Positions 11,623 to 60,759 of a stretch of 64,000 nt of DNA are shown piece after piece. The position numbers were made by a program, and so were the translations under genes. The notes beneath the pieces were generated by a model. It saw only the letters and a program-made list of their open reading frames with translations, was not told the origin of the DNA and did no database searches. The stretch comes from Thunnus maccoyii (Eukaryota > Chordata > Actinopteri > Scombriformes > Scombridae): the NCBI RefSeq assembly GCF_910596095.1, contig NC_056553.1:20793725-20857724 (forward strand). The letters are read 5' to 3'. Numbering within the stretch: position 1 is the stretch's first letter; each line of letters opens with the position of its first letter.

Positions 11623-11784
11623 CCTCTCAAAGTCCTTCATGGGGTTGTCTAGGCTGAGGTCCAACAGGTTCCCCAGGAATGGCAGTGGAGGAGGTCCTGG
11701 AGGAAAGTTCTCTGGTCTCTGACATTTGAGACAGAGGATGAAGACAAAAATACAGAGCCATAGTAGGATGAAAGAAATGAACAT
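11623..11784 (-). pseudogene. CYP2 exon 1
   Basis: 54 codons from ATG: hydrophobic anchor (residues 2-20), then the P450 hinge with PPGP and the NPMKDFER end typical of CYP2 exon 1. Donor GTAGGA. A TTTTAAAA-like element lies about 50 nt upstream. Confidence 0.85.
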
Positions 11785-11849
11785 GGTGAATGGATTAGGC
11801 TGATCTGAAGAGGCTAGCTGTTTGACTGGCTTTTAAAAAAGTGGTAAAA

Positions 11850-12400
11850 GCTAGAAGAAGCCCTGCTTCTTGTAGCTGTTGAAATGTAAATGAGCAGGCA
11901 ACAGTTCAGACACGTGGGAAGACACAACTGAGCAAGTTCTGACAAGCTTTGATTACGTAACAAAATAAGCATGCTTTATTTCTTTGCATTCCACTTTACC
12001 TGCAGTAACCTGCACAGTGCCTAAAAAACCTGTCATATTCATGTGGCTGTGAATGCTAAGGGCGGACTTTGACAACTGTCAATGGTCAGACTGGCCTAAT
12101 TTGCTTGACAAGGGCACATAAATTTGTGTGTTGTGTTTTGTATGTGTTGGTGGGGCCTAGTAGGGGCCCACAACTCATTTTTACCTCTGGGCCTCTTAAC
12201 AGGTTAAGCTGGTCCTGCTTGTCACTCTGACCAGTAAATTTGCATTTCAAAAACAGATATTAGCACCATTCAAAACCTCTCAGTAATATCACACTGATTT
12301 ATTGCTGTGGCTGATAAAGTATTACTCCTGATGGACTAAAATGAATGAAGAAGAAAGAATAATAATTAATAACAATAACAATAATAACAATAACAATAAC

Positions 12401-12432
<32 letters not shown>

Positions 12433-14740
12433 GTGAAGGGACACTGCCCTTCTTGTAGTCAGTAGAGACTTGGCACAATAATGTTTAGTAAATCTACAGT
12501 TTGAAAATTCAGGCAAATTGAATAAAAAATTGAAATGAATCTAGTAAAGACACCTTATCCACTAGTTTTATTATAAGAAAAAAGTGTCACAACCACATGT
12601 TATGAAGATACAAATATTCACATTTGAAAAAAGTCAAAATACCAGACAGCAGCTGGGAAGATTTCAAGTGTTGGATTCATCATATTGCAGCATTTCATAT
12701 TTTGTGTCACTGGAGGGCAGCATGATTTCAAAGTATCAGTGAAACATCTACAGCACAATGGACTGGACCAAACTGATCTTGCAAAAAGACATTGTGTCAG
12801 TACTGTAAAGTGCTTTGAAAGTGTACATTATCTTAATATCATAATAGTTTATAACATGAAAAACACTGTTGAACAGCCATCACTGTTGAACATTGTAAGA
12901 TCACTTCACATTAGAGAGTCAATGGGTAAAATACACACAAAAAAAATAGGTTTAAAAAACCAAAAAGATTTTTCACTCTAAAAAAAACAAATGATTCTAT
13001 ATATAATTGAGTGTATTAAACTGTACAGGCACAGTAATTTATTTGATATTTTATTGGAAAACTTTAAGTCCAAGATATGATAAAATTAGATATAGTTGTT
13101 TTAATCAAATGTGTATGTATAATACAGATTATACATATATATATTAAAAGGTATTACAACAAAAACTGTCTTTCACAAAATATATAATTTACAATAAGAA
13201 TTCATATGTGGTTATGTTTTCATTTTAGCATTTTAACAATTTAAGTTTAACAGACAGTAAAGCACTGATGAAAACAAGGGTAAGTAAGTCCACCTTTGGT
13301 GAATTGTATGTCCTTTCTCCCCAAGTCAAACTTTTACACACTCAACACTTGGGCATATGATGTGGTTTTATGAAAACCCCCTGTGGTCACCCCTATGACA
13401 GTCAGAGTGCAGCTCTCTGTAGAAAGGTGAGATATGAGGCCAGAAGCTTTTGTTGTCACCTTCAAAGAGACCACAAGAGGAGGAAGATCAAGAGCTATCT
13501 GTTTACACAGAGACTGGCCCTTCAGCTATAGAGCAGCAGATGCAACGGTGATGCCGCTGATTTACTGCGGGAGTCTCACAACCATCAGTATAAAGTCATT
13601 CTATTATTTCAAGAAACTTGGTTGACAGGTTATGCTGCTGTCAAAAACCTGAACACATTTCAGCGAAGGTTATTATATTGTGTATGACTGACATGTGTCA
13701 CAGTGGGAAGTGGTGTCTTCTGACCCACATTAATCTGAGCTTTGATCAAGGTGAAACCAAAGCCACATCAAGCCGAGTGCAGATATCCTGAAGGGCAACA
13801 GGAAACACTGCTCCTTTGCAGAGCTCTGCTGCGCTCTATTTCTAGTGACAGTATATGTTGAGGCTTGTATTCCTCCTAAGCTCTGCTAGGCCCTGAAATA
13901 GAGTGACAAGCTGTCTCCATAAATATAGAGCCCCTATGGGGGAACATAATTGCTTTGTGAGCCTATGTCGGCTTTAGGGGCCTTCATAGTGTCCTTCACT
14001 TCTGATGGAGGGGTCCTATTTCATTCTATGAGCTTGATAACATCACCTTAGCAATATTACTGCCTTTCATTTCAACCTGACCCTCCTAGTCCAAAAGGTC
14101 ATACAAACACAGGCCCCAGAGGCTACCCATGTCCACTTTGACCCCAGTGACCCACACACAATGGAGGAGTTTGATGGTGGTATCATATAGAATGGCTGTG
14201 GTGGGGGTTAAGGGGTTGTATATGTGGGATAGGTCAAGGCCTGCCTTTGTTTATGGACAGTGTGTCAACGGAGGTGGGGGTAAAGCCAACACAGCAAGAA
14301 ACAGGTGGGTTGCACTCTTTTAGATTTTCTCAAGGTTGAGGTTTGCCCAAGGACGCTAAAGGCTAATGTGTCCTTTCGTTCCTGACTTGTTTTGTTAAGA
14401 GAGTTTCTTTTCACTTCTTGAATTCCTGTCACTTTGCATCACAGGGGTAAAAAATGCACGCTCTTCAAAGGCAATGTGATCTGATGGCGTGACAAAATCA
14501 AAGTAAATATGCTTACCCCTCATGATTCTGCAGCATCTAGTGAATGTATTGCTGGCTTGGATTCTCCTTAACTGACAGTGCAGTCTGCATTGTAAAATGA
14601 GGTAGAGAGCACTGCATGGCTCCAACAGTTGTTCCCACTGTCTAACCCTTGGGGTATCTCTTTCTCATATGGCTCTCATATCTATTTACCCCAGTCTTAT
14701 GTTCCAAAATAACCCAGAAATAAAGCAACCCAACCTTCTA
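11850..14740. other. intergenic CYP2 to gjd4
   Basis: No gene found on either strand. It contains an AAT microsatellite, a small palindrome GGGCCTAGTAGGGGCCC near 12156, and AT-rich DNA. Open frames at 12685-12981, 13434-13625 and 14395-14625 show no conserved content and are best ignored. Confidence 0.5.
12358..12432. repeat. (AAT)n/(AAC) microsatellite
   Basis: Mixed ATA/ACA triplets pass into 15 or so uninterrupted AAT units. Confidence 0.92.
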
Positions 14741-14743
14741 GAG

Positions 14744-15966
14744 TCATACCCACTCAGATCTTTTCTCCTGCCCTTCATCATTGGTCTGGAGCTCTGCACC
14801 GCTACCTAATTCAACCAGCGTGTACTGACCCACCCTCCTGGTGCAGACTGCTGTTGCTGTGGAAACATCCCCGGTGGGCCCTGCTAACACCCCAGGGAGC
14901 AACCCAAGGTCCCGTCTGGGCGGAGGCGGTGGCTTGAGTCTGCTGCGTTTACTAACACGAATGGATCTGGGTGTGCCCACGGGCTCTGGGGGACAGAGAG
15001 CCAGCTCACTGCCATCCCTCTCCAAAGCCTCCTCTTGGGAAGCGGAGCAGCCGTTGTTTCCATTGGTGTTGCAGCCCAGAGGTCCTGGAGAATGAGGTAG
15101 AGAGGAGCGCTCCAGAGAGGGTGCCTCCTGACCTAGAGCAAATGTTCCCTTTCCGCAAGAACCCTTGCTGCCTCGCCTCTTCCGGAAACTCCCTGTTTGA
15201 GCAGCCTCTGCCTCTGGATCCTGTTGAGTCAGGGAGGCATTTGGATCTATACCCCTGGAGGCTTCCCCAGCTGAAAGGAAACTTTGCTCCTCATATATCT
15301 TCTCCACTATCATCTTCCTCTTGCCCTTCTGCCTCACAGAGCGCTTGATGGCACAGATGAAATCCAGCACATTTAGAAAAAGGGACAGAGCAGCTGCACC
15401 GAGCATGAAGTTGAGCATTACAGTCTTCTCAGTGGGCCTGGAGATGTAGCAGTCCACCTGAGTAGTGCATGGAGGGTGCTGGCACAGGAACCTCCTGGGG
15501 ATGTAGAAACCAAACAAATAGTAGTGAGCTGCCCCAAACCCTGCCTCCAGCAATGTCCTGAACATCAAATGGAGGATGTAGGCTCCTGTGAAGCATCGTG
15601 CCCACCCTCGGTCAGCCCCTAGAGCCATCTTGTTTACGGACGTCTTGCTGAACATCTCCTGGTGAATCTTGTACAACTGCATAGTTTTGATTGGACCTGA
15701 GGAGCTCAGGTCCATGTTGAGCCCATTTGAGACCTTATGAACCACATAGATGATAAAGATGATGTAAGGGAGACATAAGGTAATGAGCTGCACTAGCCAG
15801 AAGCGAAAGAGAGAGATGGGGGAAAATAGATCATAGCATACGTTGGCACAGCCAGGCTGAATGGTGTTACATACAAATCGCTCTTGCTCATCCTGGTAGA
15901 GAGGATAACCAGCAAAAAGAAGGATCAGGACACGGAGGAAGATCATCACAATGAGCCACACCTTTC
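14744..15966 (-). CDS. gjd4: gjd4 coding exon 2
   Basis: Acceptor TTTCAG followed by GAAAGGTGTGG (GKVW). It carries the rest of the protein, from TM1 through the tail, and ends KRSEWV-stop. It is open throughout, with no faults. Confidence 0.95.
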
Positions 15967-16261
15967 CTGAAATATAAGCACATTGGAATTAAAAGTGTGC
16001 TGAGTTGACAGTGTGTGGTGTAGCAAATATTGCAGACTTTGCAAAGAACTCAAGGCCTGAGAAATCAGCAAAAAATGACTGTCTGATATTTCACCTTGAA
16101 GTTTATAGATTTGTAGAAAAGCATGATAAGAATATTCTTTAAACATGTACTTAAGACTGACACCAATGAATCTCTTTTGTCATTCAAGTCAACTCACCCA
16201 TCAAGGTGATGCTGTGATTGACAGAGATAAAGATAACCTCGGAGGCAGTTGAGCCCGCCAT
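14744..16261 (-). CDS. gjd4: Connexin, gap junction delta-4 (2 exons)
   Basis: A 428-residue connexin; six make a connexon, and paired connexons make a gap-junction channel at cell contacts. The coding parts are 16198-16261 (exon 1) and 14744-15966 (exon 2); they join in phase at Gly22. Four membrane helices are visible. Loop E1 has C-x6-C-x3-C (Cys54, 61, 65) and loop E2 has C-x4-C-x5-C (Cys183, 188, 194), followed by the connexin signature SRPTEK. It is assigned to GJD4 (human Cx40.1) because of YQDEQERFVCNT, FGFxxPxxF, the shared C-terminal SEWV, the intron right after the first 22 codons (a delta-group trait), and its place next to fzd8 and ccny. The cytoplasmic tail (about 230-428) is long, Ser/Pro/Gly-rich and poorly conserved, as is usual. 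The short N-terminus (MAGSTASEVIF) replaces the more usual MGDW-type start. Confidence 0.93.
16198..16261 (-). CDS. gjd4: gjd4 coding exon 1
   Basis: ATG plus 21 codons and one base, encoding MAGSTASEVIFISVNHSIT and the start of the conserved GKVW motif. The donor is GTGAGT. Length and position match the small first exon of connexin-delta genes. Confidence 0.88.
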
Positions 16262-19200
16262 GCTTGCTGTGCTCAAGGTCCTCCAATATCTTCCAGTCCT
16301 AAATCCTTAAGCCAGAACCCCACTCTCTGTCCTGTCGCCTCTGTTCTTCTCCTGTGTCCACCTCTACCCTGCCAAGGGCCACAGCAGCTTCCAGTAGCAC
16401 AATAACCTCCAGGTTGACACAAAGTCTCCAACTGCAGTCTGACGCTCCAGTCTTCATCTATGAGGAGCATGTGCCAGATCCCGGTGGGCAAAATCCAATC
16501 TGATCCATTTGAGTCACCTAAATCTCTGGAAGACTGTGAGGGATATCTAGTATATACTCCCGTCTTACCTCCCCCTCTGTCCCTTGCAGACAACTGTCTG
16601 TCCTCAGACAACAGAAGACGGGAGCGAGCCCCATTGTGGGTCTATTCTTAACACACTTCCAAAGGCACGTTGCTGTCCTGGCATTGCGGAGATATTTTGG
16701 TGCTGTTGGTCATCCTTACAGGAGAACAACAAGCCTCCTGGCTTACTCATTCAAATTGCTGTATTAAGTTCTCAAGCACAAAGACAAGCATTTTCAAACT
16801 AGCAACACCATAAAAAATACAAGCCCTTCCTTTTGCATCTTTCAGTGATAAATCATTACTTGTAGACATGCAGACAGTGGATGAGCCCTCATGAAAAGAT
16901 AAATAAGTTGTAAACTGCATTTTCCCACAACTGATGCCAGTTTATGACTGATAAGGAGCTATTGTATAGTCATTTAATGTGTGTGAGAACTAAAACAATT
17001 TAATCATTAATCTGATTTACAATTTTAATTTCTAATTAGATGAGATCAATTCTAAATGGGTTCTGTAATATACTAGTCCACATCATATAGAGAAGATTTC
17101 GATTCTGCAGGGGACAAATCAGATCCTTCCTTACATGCTGCATCCACATGGCTAAAAGGTAGCTTGGCTCATAATCACTACAGATCAATGGTCATTAGCA
17201 CTTCAATACTGGCTCACAGTAAAATTCCCACGACTCATTAAAAGGTATTACAAGGGTGGGATAGGGAATATAGTTGAAAATAAATAGTGAGTGAATATGA
17301 ATTTTTGACAAGGTAACATAGGATAGAGAAGAATTTACACATCTAATACATTTACACTGTAGAACTGATATAGCAGGGCAGTAGAGTGTTTGGCATTGGG
17401 AAACTTTGAAAGGGATGATGACGACAATGCAACAACTGAACGCAGAGTTTTATTAACAAAAAAACAAACATGCACCCATTTCCCACCACAGAGAAGTGAC
17501 TGCCTTTCTTATTCTCTGAGCTTCATTTGAACTGGAACATACCATCTGCTCAGGTTAGTACAGGGTTAACAAACAGGTGCAAGCATTCCAGGAATTCCCA
17601 ATAAGAAATAAAATACTAATTTAAGATATTTAATATGTTAATATCAACATTTAAAGTTGGCGATTATCACACACAATCTCACACACACACACCAACGTCA
17701 ATACATATTAAACAGTTTTACCCCTTCCCTACAATTACTTGAGCGTGTCCAGTCACTGCCTACAGGTTAATGAAGCACACCTGTTTTCAGTTTCACTGAT
17801 TGAGCAGATGACCTGCAACAACACACAAAAACATTTTATATGTAAAGCCTTCTCCATACACATCTACTGCTTTTTAATTCATTTGAAATTGAACTGGTGT
17901 AATTTGTTAAGATATTATATTTATGATTATGCACATCCAGTCTTATTTTATACAGTATGTTTTGATATTATATTATTTGATTTATATGTTAAACTATTGG
18001 CTCTTTATCAAAATGTGTGCATTTCTGTTTTCTAATGAATCCTTATATTAAACATACGTGTCCTCAGCCAAGAGTAGACTATATCCTGTTGTGACAGGTT
18101 AGAGGTGTCTTTGATTGTCACAATATTTAAAAAAATCAGATTTTATTTGCAACTCATCACACCTTAAACTTCTTCTACAGTTTGTAATAATGGAGTGACA
18201 ATGACTGATCTGTATTCCACAGTTACACAAAACAAGGAGGCAAGAACTCCTTCTGCTGTCCCATCTGCTTTTGCTCATTTTCATCACAGATAAAAGTCAC
18301 AAGAAATGTAATCATAGTTCCCATAAAGCATCTGAGCCTGGTTTATTTTCAGGGAGGAATATATGCCTTTAAGCTCATGGATTATTATGCCTATGTTCTC
18401 ATTGGATGGTTCCTCATCAACTCCAGCATCAGCAATTTGTTTCCTTTACTTTCCATGTAAACTCTCCACTATTCCCCACCTGTCCAAAAACTTGGGATAT
18501 ATAGTCCACCTGATCTCACAGCTGTTCCCCATTAAATTAGCATAAGCACAAGATAAGTGAAGATTCTGTCATGCCCATAAAGCCTGTCCCGTTTATTAAC
18601 TACACAGGTGTTTTCTATTTCTTTTGCTGATTGGACCTCTGTTCAGGTTACATAGGTGGACATTTACATTTGGGAACGTGATGTTACCAAAGTTAATCTC
18701 ATAAAGTAAATAAATAAACAAAGTAATTAAGGTGTTAAGGTGTTAATGTTGACAATTAGTCAGTCTTCTTAGAGAAATACGCAGTTTCAGGAATGTTTAG
18801 GTACAATGAGGAGGCAATGAGCCATACAGACATATATGACATGGCGTCCTGTTTCTGCATTGAAACTGTATTATCCACGTATACGTATTTGTTTGAACTT
18901 CAGGAGAGGCTATAGACGTGTAATTTATGTATGACTGTAAGGAGCCTAATATGACAAAATGAAGCTGAACTCCCTTAAATTCTCTGAAAAATGAACTGAC
19001 AGCACTTACATACTTTGTTCAACTGTGTTCAGGAAACCAAGAGATTTGGTTTCAAAAGTGAGTTTGTGTGTTTAGTGTATGTGCATCAATTTTCCATGTT
19101 TGATGTAGTTCATAAGAGATGTTTGGCTGTTGCTCTCACTAAAGCTCACAGCACCTCTTCATTGCATTGAATTGACTTGTATAGCAATTACCAGAGCAGC

Positions 19201-19480
19201 GATTGAAATGCAAATCAAGGCTAATACGGAGGATTAAATGTGTCCCTCCGTGACAATATGGCACAGTGTAATCTCTGTATTAACACTTGCTCTAAGCCAT
19301 TTTAATGGTTCTTTCTGGGAGAAGAAAGCCCTCCGAGTCACATCAGCTGCACAATGCAGTACATATCGAAATATTGTGATGCCAAGTGGAAAGCACTCAT
19401 GATAAGACCATGACTGATGCTTTGATGTCTCATACTATGTCCCATTAAAAATGAGTGTAAAATTGACAAGAAACATACAC
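16262..19480. other. intergenic gjd4 to ccny 3' end
   Basis: Contains the gjd4 5' flank. No coding exon is recognised. The opposite-strand frames around 16273-16800 overlap in GC-richer DNA just upstream of gjd4, but have no family resemblance. The rest is AT-rich. Confidence 0.5.
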
Positions 19481-19484
19481 TGGA

Positions 19485-19490
19485 TTTATT
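19485..19490 (-). terminator. candidate distal ccny poly(A) signal
   Basis: AATAAA on the minus strand about 3.9 kb past the ccny stop. Another AATAAA lies at 21553-21558 (about 1.9 kb past the stop). Which is used cannot be decided from sequence. Confidence 0.3.
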
Positions 19491-21987
19491 GCAAGGTTTT
19501 AAAGTTTAATTCTCGCACAGGTTTTTCTAAACATTGCTTCAGAAGAGAAGAACTGGGAGCAATTTTTTAAATCATAGTTGAAAACATACAGAGAAAAAGA
19601 GAACAGAGAGAAAGAGAGAAATTTGAGTTTGGCAAACTGAGAACAGGAATGGTATGACTCACTGAAAAGGAAATAATACACTGACAATGACAACAATAAC
19701 AGAATACAGTACAACTTGTGGAAAATGGCAATCAATGAAAAAACAAAAAAATGTCACAGCAACAGCAATGACAGACGTTAGCACAGGAAATCGTCATGAC
19801 CAAAGCTGAATCCAAAAAATTGCAGTCGAAGAGAGGAAGAAAAATTGAGAGAAAAGTAAAACTCTATGTAGAGGTAGAGTTCAGTGCACAAGGCTATGAC
19901 ACACACCTACTGTAACCAGCCGACAGGACACCACAGGCCCAACGTCTTTGCTGTCAGGGTTTCATTTTCCACCTCAGGACTCACCATAGTTGACCACATG
20001 GCATCAAAACGCTTATTTCTGGGTCTAGAAAACACCAGACTGGGCTGTATGCACACACACATACAATAAATATGATATACAATCTTTGAATAACCTCTAA
20101 CAGTTTGAACTTACAACAGCAACTCCAGTAACATTACTTTTCCTAAAGACACATTCCACTCATTCAAAGCACTGGGCAACGCAACAGTTCTCTCTCCGAA
20201 TCCAGACACCTTTTCATATACTTCATGTGCAAGTGGGCTGGGTCAGAGCAACACGTCCGACAGGATCGTCCTTCATTTCTCCATGACTTTGGTACGGTTC
20301 TGTCCCTCCTTACACCTACTTGTCAGAATGAGAAATATCACTGACCTGACTGACTTGTTCTCTAGTAGCCTGACATACAACATAAATTAAATCACAGACA
20401 TGGAAGTTGCCACAAAATAAGCTGGAAACTCAAACGTTACAAGTACATTGTGGTGGAGGAGAATGAGTTGATATCACATTGGAATTTGAACCTTTTTATG
20501 ACTGTTGTTTTAAGAAGAAAAACGCATTAAAAAGCTGTTTTTGTGTCTTACTCAAACTTTAGATTTCCAGGTTATGTCATGATATTCTTAAGTGTTCAGT
20601 TTACTATTAATGTGAGTCCAGTTGATCATAAGGCAAACCACTATTATAAAGTCTATATATTAAAAGCATCACTTCAATCGGCCCATTAAAGTGTGAAAAT
20701 TAGAATGAATTAAACTCAATTATTTTATGGGTTTACAGCATACTACATCCCTGTATATTTCCTACTTCTTGCCTTATGAAATATCGAGAAAAAAGAGCAA
20801 ATCAGGAGGTGATTTGTTTGTGGAAAAAAAACAGTTTGATAGTTTCACTTATTTCCTGTAAATGCCAGAAAATATGGATCCCCGAAACTGACAACTGACA
20901 AAAATTGTTTGCCTTTTCATTTTCGTCTTGCATTAGCTTGTTTAATTTTCCCACTCCCTTGATATTCCTATTTTTAGGTCTTGGCACACTTTCAGTCATT
21001 TTCTATTTCCTATTTTTGCCACGAAAATATAATACAATATAATACAATATAAAACAAATGTCAGTGCATGTCCAGAGCAGTCATTGGTCCAGGGTTTCTG
21101 TGTGTAACATCATACTAGAGCAATGAGAGGATTGTGTGGCTAGCTAGCTAGCACAGATGGATGAACACGTGGAGCACCACACTTTTCTGCTAGCTTTGGC
21201 TTGTCAAAAAAACTACCAGCCACTATAATGTTTATCATCCATGTACTGACCTGTGTACTGCTGTAGCATCACTGTATGGTAGCCAAAGCATTTTAACCAG
21301 CAAGCTAACACTAACATAGTTAGCTAGCTAACACAACTTTGAAACATGAGAAAAACTGGTATTGAGGAAAAGGAGTGAGGGGAAAATAGCAAATAGATAA
21401 ATGATTAAATGTGTGCTGTAGAAAAATAAGGAGTTGGAAAAATAAAATGATAAAAGAGAAACATAAGTTTTGATTAATTAACAAATGATTGCGGGTTAAA
21501 AGAAAAGTTTTACATTTCTTTTTACACTGTAATTATTTAACTAACAATAACATTTATTGATGTATCCGATTCATTTTTCACTTGCCTGATAATCTTTTAC
21601 TACATTTTGTCAGTTTCGGGACTCCATAAGAAATAAGTCTCTTCATTTACTGTACATCAAAAACATATGAATCAGTCAATGTTTCCTCAGAGTGGGGTTA
21701 AAAAATCTTTAAAAATAAAAACAAATAAAATAAGCCTGAATTGTCTTGTATTGTCTTTATATCATATACAGTATGTAACACATAAAAACGTGGCATTTTC
21801 TGCAGTGCGAAAACATTGTAACAAGAAAAGAGACAAAAATTCTTAAGTGGTGTCTCCCATTTACATCTTAATACTTCACCTTTCTTTTAATGATTTGTCA
21901 TAGGAACAAGGAATCAAACATATTTACCGTCCTCCTCATGTACAGTAAAAACTGATCCAATATAAATATTCTAACATCATTCTGTTT

Positions 21988-22019
<32 letters not shown>

Positions 22020-23427
22020 TTTACAGTACAACCTCAGTCTACAGATTTTGCACACTGGCACTGTATTTACACTATAGAGACAAAATTTAGCAAAATTTAT
22101 ACAATCTATCTTTTCGTGAGCAGTGTTTGAATCATCATATAATGCTTTTTCCATTCATTTAGGACCTCTCCAGAACAACAAAAAACAACCCTGAAGAGTC
22201 ATGCTTTTAGTGGCTTGTAAATGTTAATATTCAATTTGTGCTGTTTCTTTGTAAGCTGGAAGAACCATACAAAATGTTGTGGAAAAAATACTTGAGTTAT
22301 TTGTTCTGTTCCTCCAGTAGAGAGGGGAGAAGTGTTAAACTAGCTTATTACAGGCACCACAGGTCAGGACAATGGCAGTGAATAAAGTACAACATAAGCT
22401 CTACAGTATGTCTCACATCTGACTGAGAGCAGTGGACCCTCGTCTTCCAGTCAGTCTTTTCCCAAGTATGCAGGCTTCATTGTATCTGATCACAACAACG
22501 AAGCAGCGCATGAATATTGCTTTAAGTGAATGGCTGTATCTGAATGGAGATAGAGTGAATTCCCAGGTCCTGTCAAAGCGCCCTTGAGTCTAACACACTT
22601 AAACACTGACTTGCTTCATTGTTGGCTCTCTAAATGAGAACTTCAGTTGAATGGCTGTAATGTCACTGAATACTCTGTGGAATATTTTATCAGGGAGGGC
22701 TAATAATATGCAGTCTAATGTGTCAGTTAACTGTTCACTCAGGTTAATGGTGGAATGTATATGTCTTTCCTTTTCGTGTGTTTGGATCTGCTAGCAGAGC
22801 TTTCTGCTGGATGGGAATGCACATGAACAGAAAAACATCAACAAAACACTGAAACAAACTGGGGAATTGAGCACTGAAAATGTTCAATGTGCCTGTAAGC
22901 TGTCAAAAAAAAATAAATCAGCTCATGTTTCCACTAAGAAACTGACTGAGCCAGAAGATTAAAATTAAAGGAATGTACACGGTCTCCTCAGTCAACCATA
23001 CAAGGCCAGTTGAGCCTTAGAGAGGATATCGTAATGCTGCTACCGCTGTCGTGTGTGTTCTGTTAAGTTTAAGCTTGTTCCTATTTTCTTTCTTCAATGT
23101 GACACAGTCTCTCACATTGCCAGGTGTATTTCCATTTGGCTTCTTCTCTTCTGCAGTCTTCATTCCAACATTTTTCACTCACACACCTCAGTTTGGTTCA
23201 GCTCAGCTCTGTTTGGTTCAGTGCAGGTAGCCAGTGGGACCTCCTTTATGTACAACAACCAGCGAGGGTGCAATCACACTTGAAAAAGTGCCAGATTGTG
23301 TGTGTTTTCCTGTTTTATCAGGCAGACAGACCCACTGATCCACAGGACTGCTGCCCACCTGGTCTGCCTGCTTACTGGGCAGAAATACAGTACGTCTGAC
23401 AGGTCTATCTACTGCCGGCGGCCAGTG
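19491..23427 (-). other. probable ccny 3'UTR and flank
   Basis: AT-rich, T-tract-rich DNA after the ccny stop with no open frame of note. Mammalian CCNY also has a 3'UTR of several kb, so much of this may be transcribed. The boundary is inferred only. It includes TAGC-rich palindromes at 21141-21155 and 21319-21332. Confidence 0.35.
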
Positions 23428-60159
<36,732 letters not shown>

Positions 60160-60759
60160 GGTGTAAGCAGGTTGTTGCGATATTCCTCGTCCAACACTTT
60201 ATCTCTAGCCTTCTCTTGGCGCTCAATGTTACTACAAGAGAGTGAAAAAACGGGGCGGTAACGCGGATAGACAGACCTGGTGCAAAACTACAAACTGGCC
60301 CCGGGTATCCGTTAGCGTTACACGCCCTTCCCCTAGTCTAAAATAGGCTTAGCTGGTCATGCAGAGCCATTTAAAAGGCTGATAAAACGCTTAGATAGGT
60401 TAATAAATCAGAAGAGTAGCCCAACGTCCCCTTCCAAGCCTTCAGGCGAGGGCAGATATGTGCCTCTGTATACTGTATATAACAGGCTTCGTTTCACTGT
60501 CGACTCCCTCGCCTTGTTATTCCCGTCCGAGCGTCCAGTTATCTTCACAAATACATTTTGATACACTGTTGCGTTATGGCGACATGAATGAATTTGAGGA
60601 CATGATACTTTAGCTAGTCAGGGAAAGATATTTTTTGCTCTCAGCGCTACATGGTTGCCGATGTACTGTAGACTGCTGCCGCTACTGCTACATCCGCTGC
60701 CGTGTTGCCTTCATGTGCTTCGCGTAAACTCCGACGTTTCAAAAATAGCTCGCCACTTT

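Larger units (their letters stand above)
8891..11784 (-). pseudogene. CYP2-family cytochrome P450, broken
   Basis: A clan-2 microsomal P450 (heme mono-oxygenase of the ER). The exons are listed separately. It keeps the N-terminal membrane anchor and proline hinge (FPPGPPPLPFLGN), the exon-3 block with WKEHRRF, and the heme-binding loop FSAGSRMCLGEG with the cysteine ligand. Three faults make it a likely pseudogene. Exon 2 has lost one base near 11184, giving a TAG two codons later. No sequence resembling exons 5 and 6 (K' region and I-helix with the AGxxT oxygen-binding motif) lies in the 471 bp between exons 4 and 7. Joining exon 4 (phase 0) to exon 7 (phase 1) breaks the frame. The remaining splice sites are all GT-AG and in phase. 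The exact subfamily cannot be set by eye. Human has no CYP gene between FZD8 and GJD4. An assembly error could explain the frameshift, but less easily the two missing exons. Confidence 0.85.

Noticed and set aside
14841..15348. Plus-strand frames antisense to gjd4
   Set aside because: Shadows of the gjd4 tail.
16273..16802. Overlapping frames upstream of gjd4
   Set aside because: Both strands open with no resemblance to a family; likely promoter-side composition effect.
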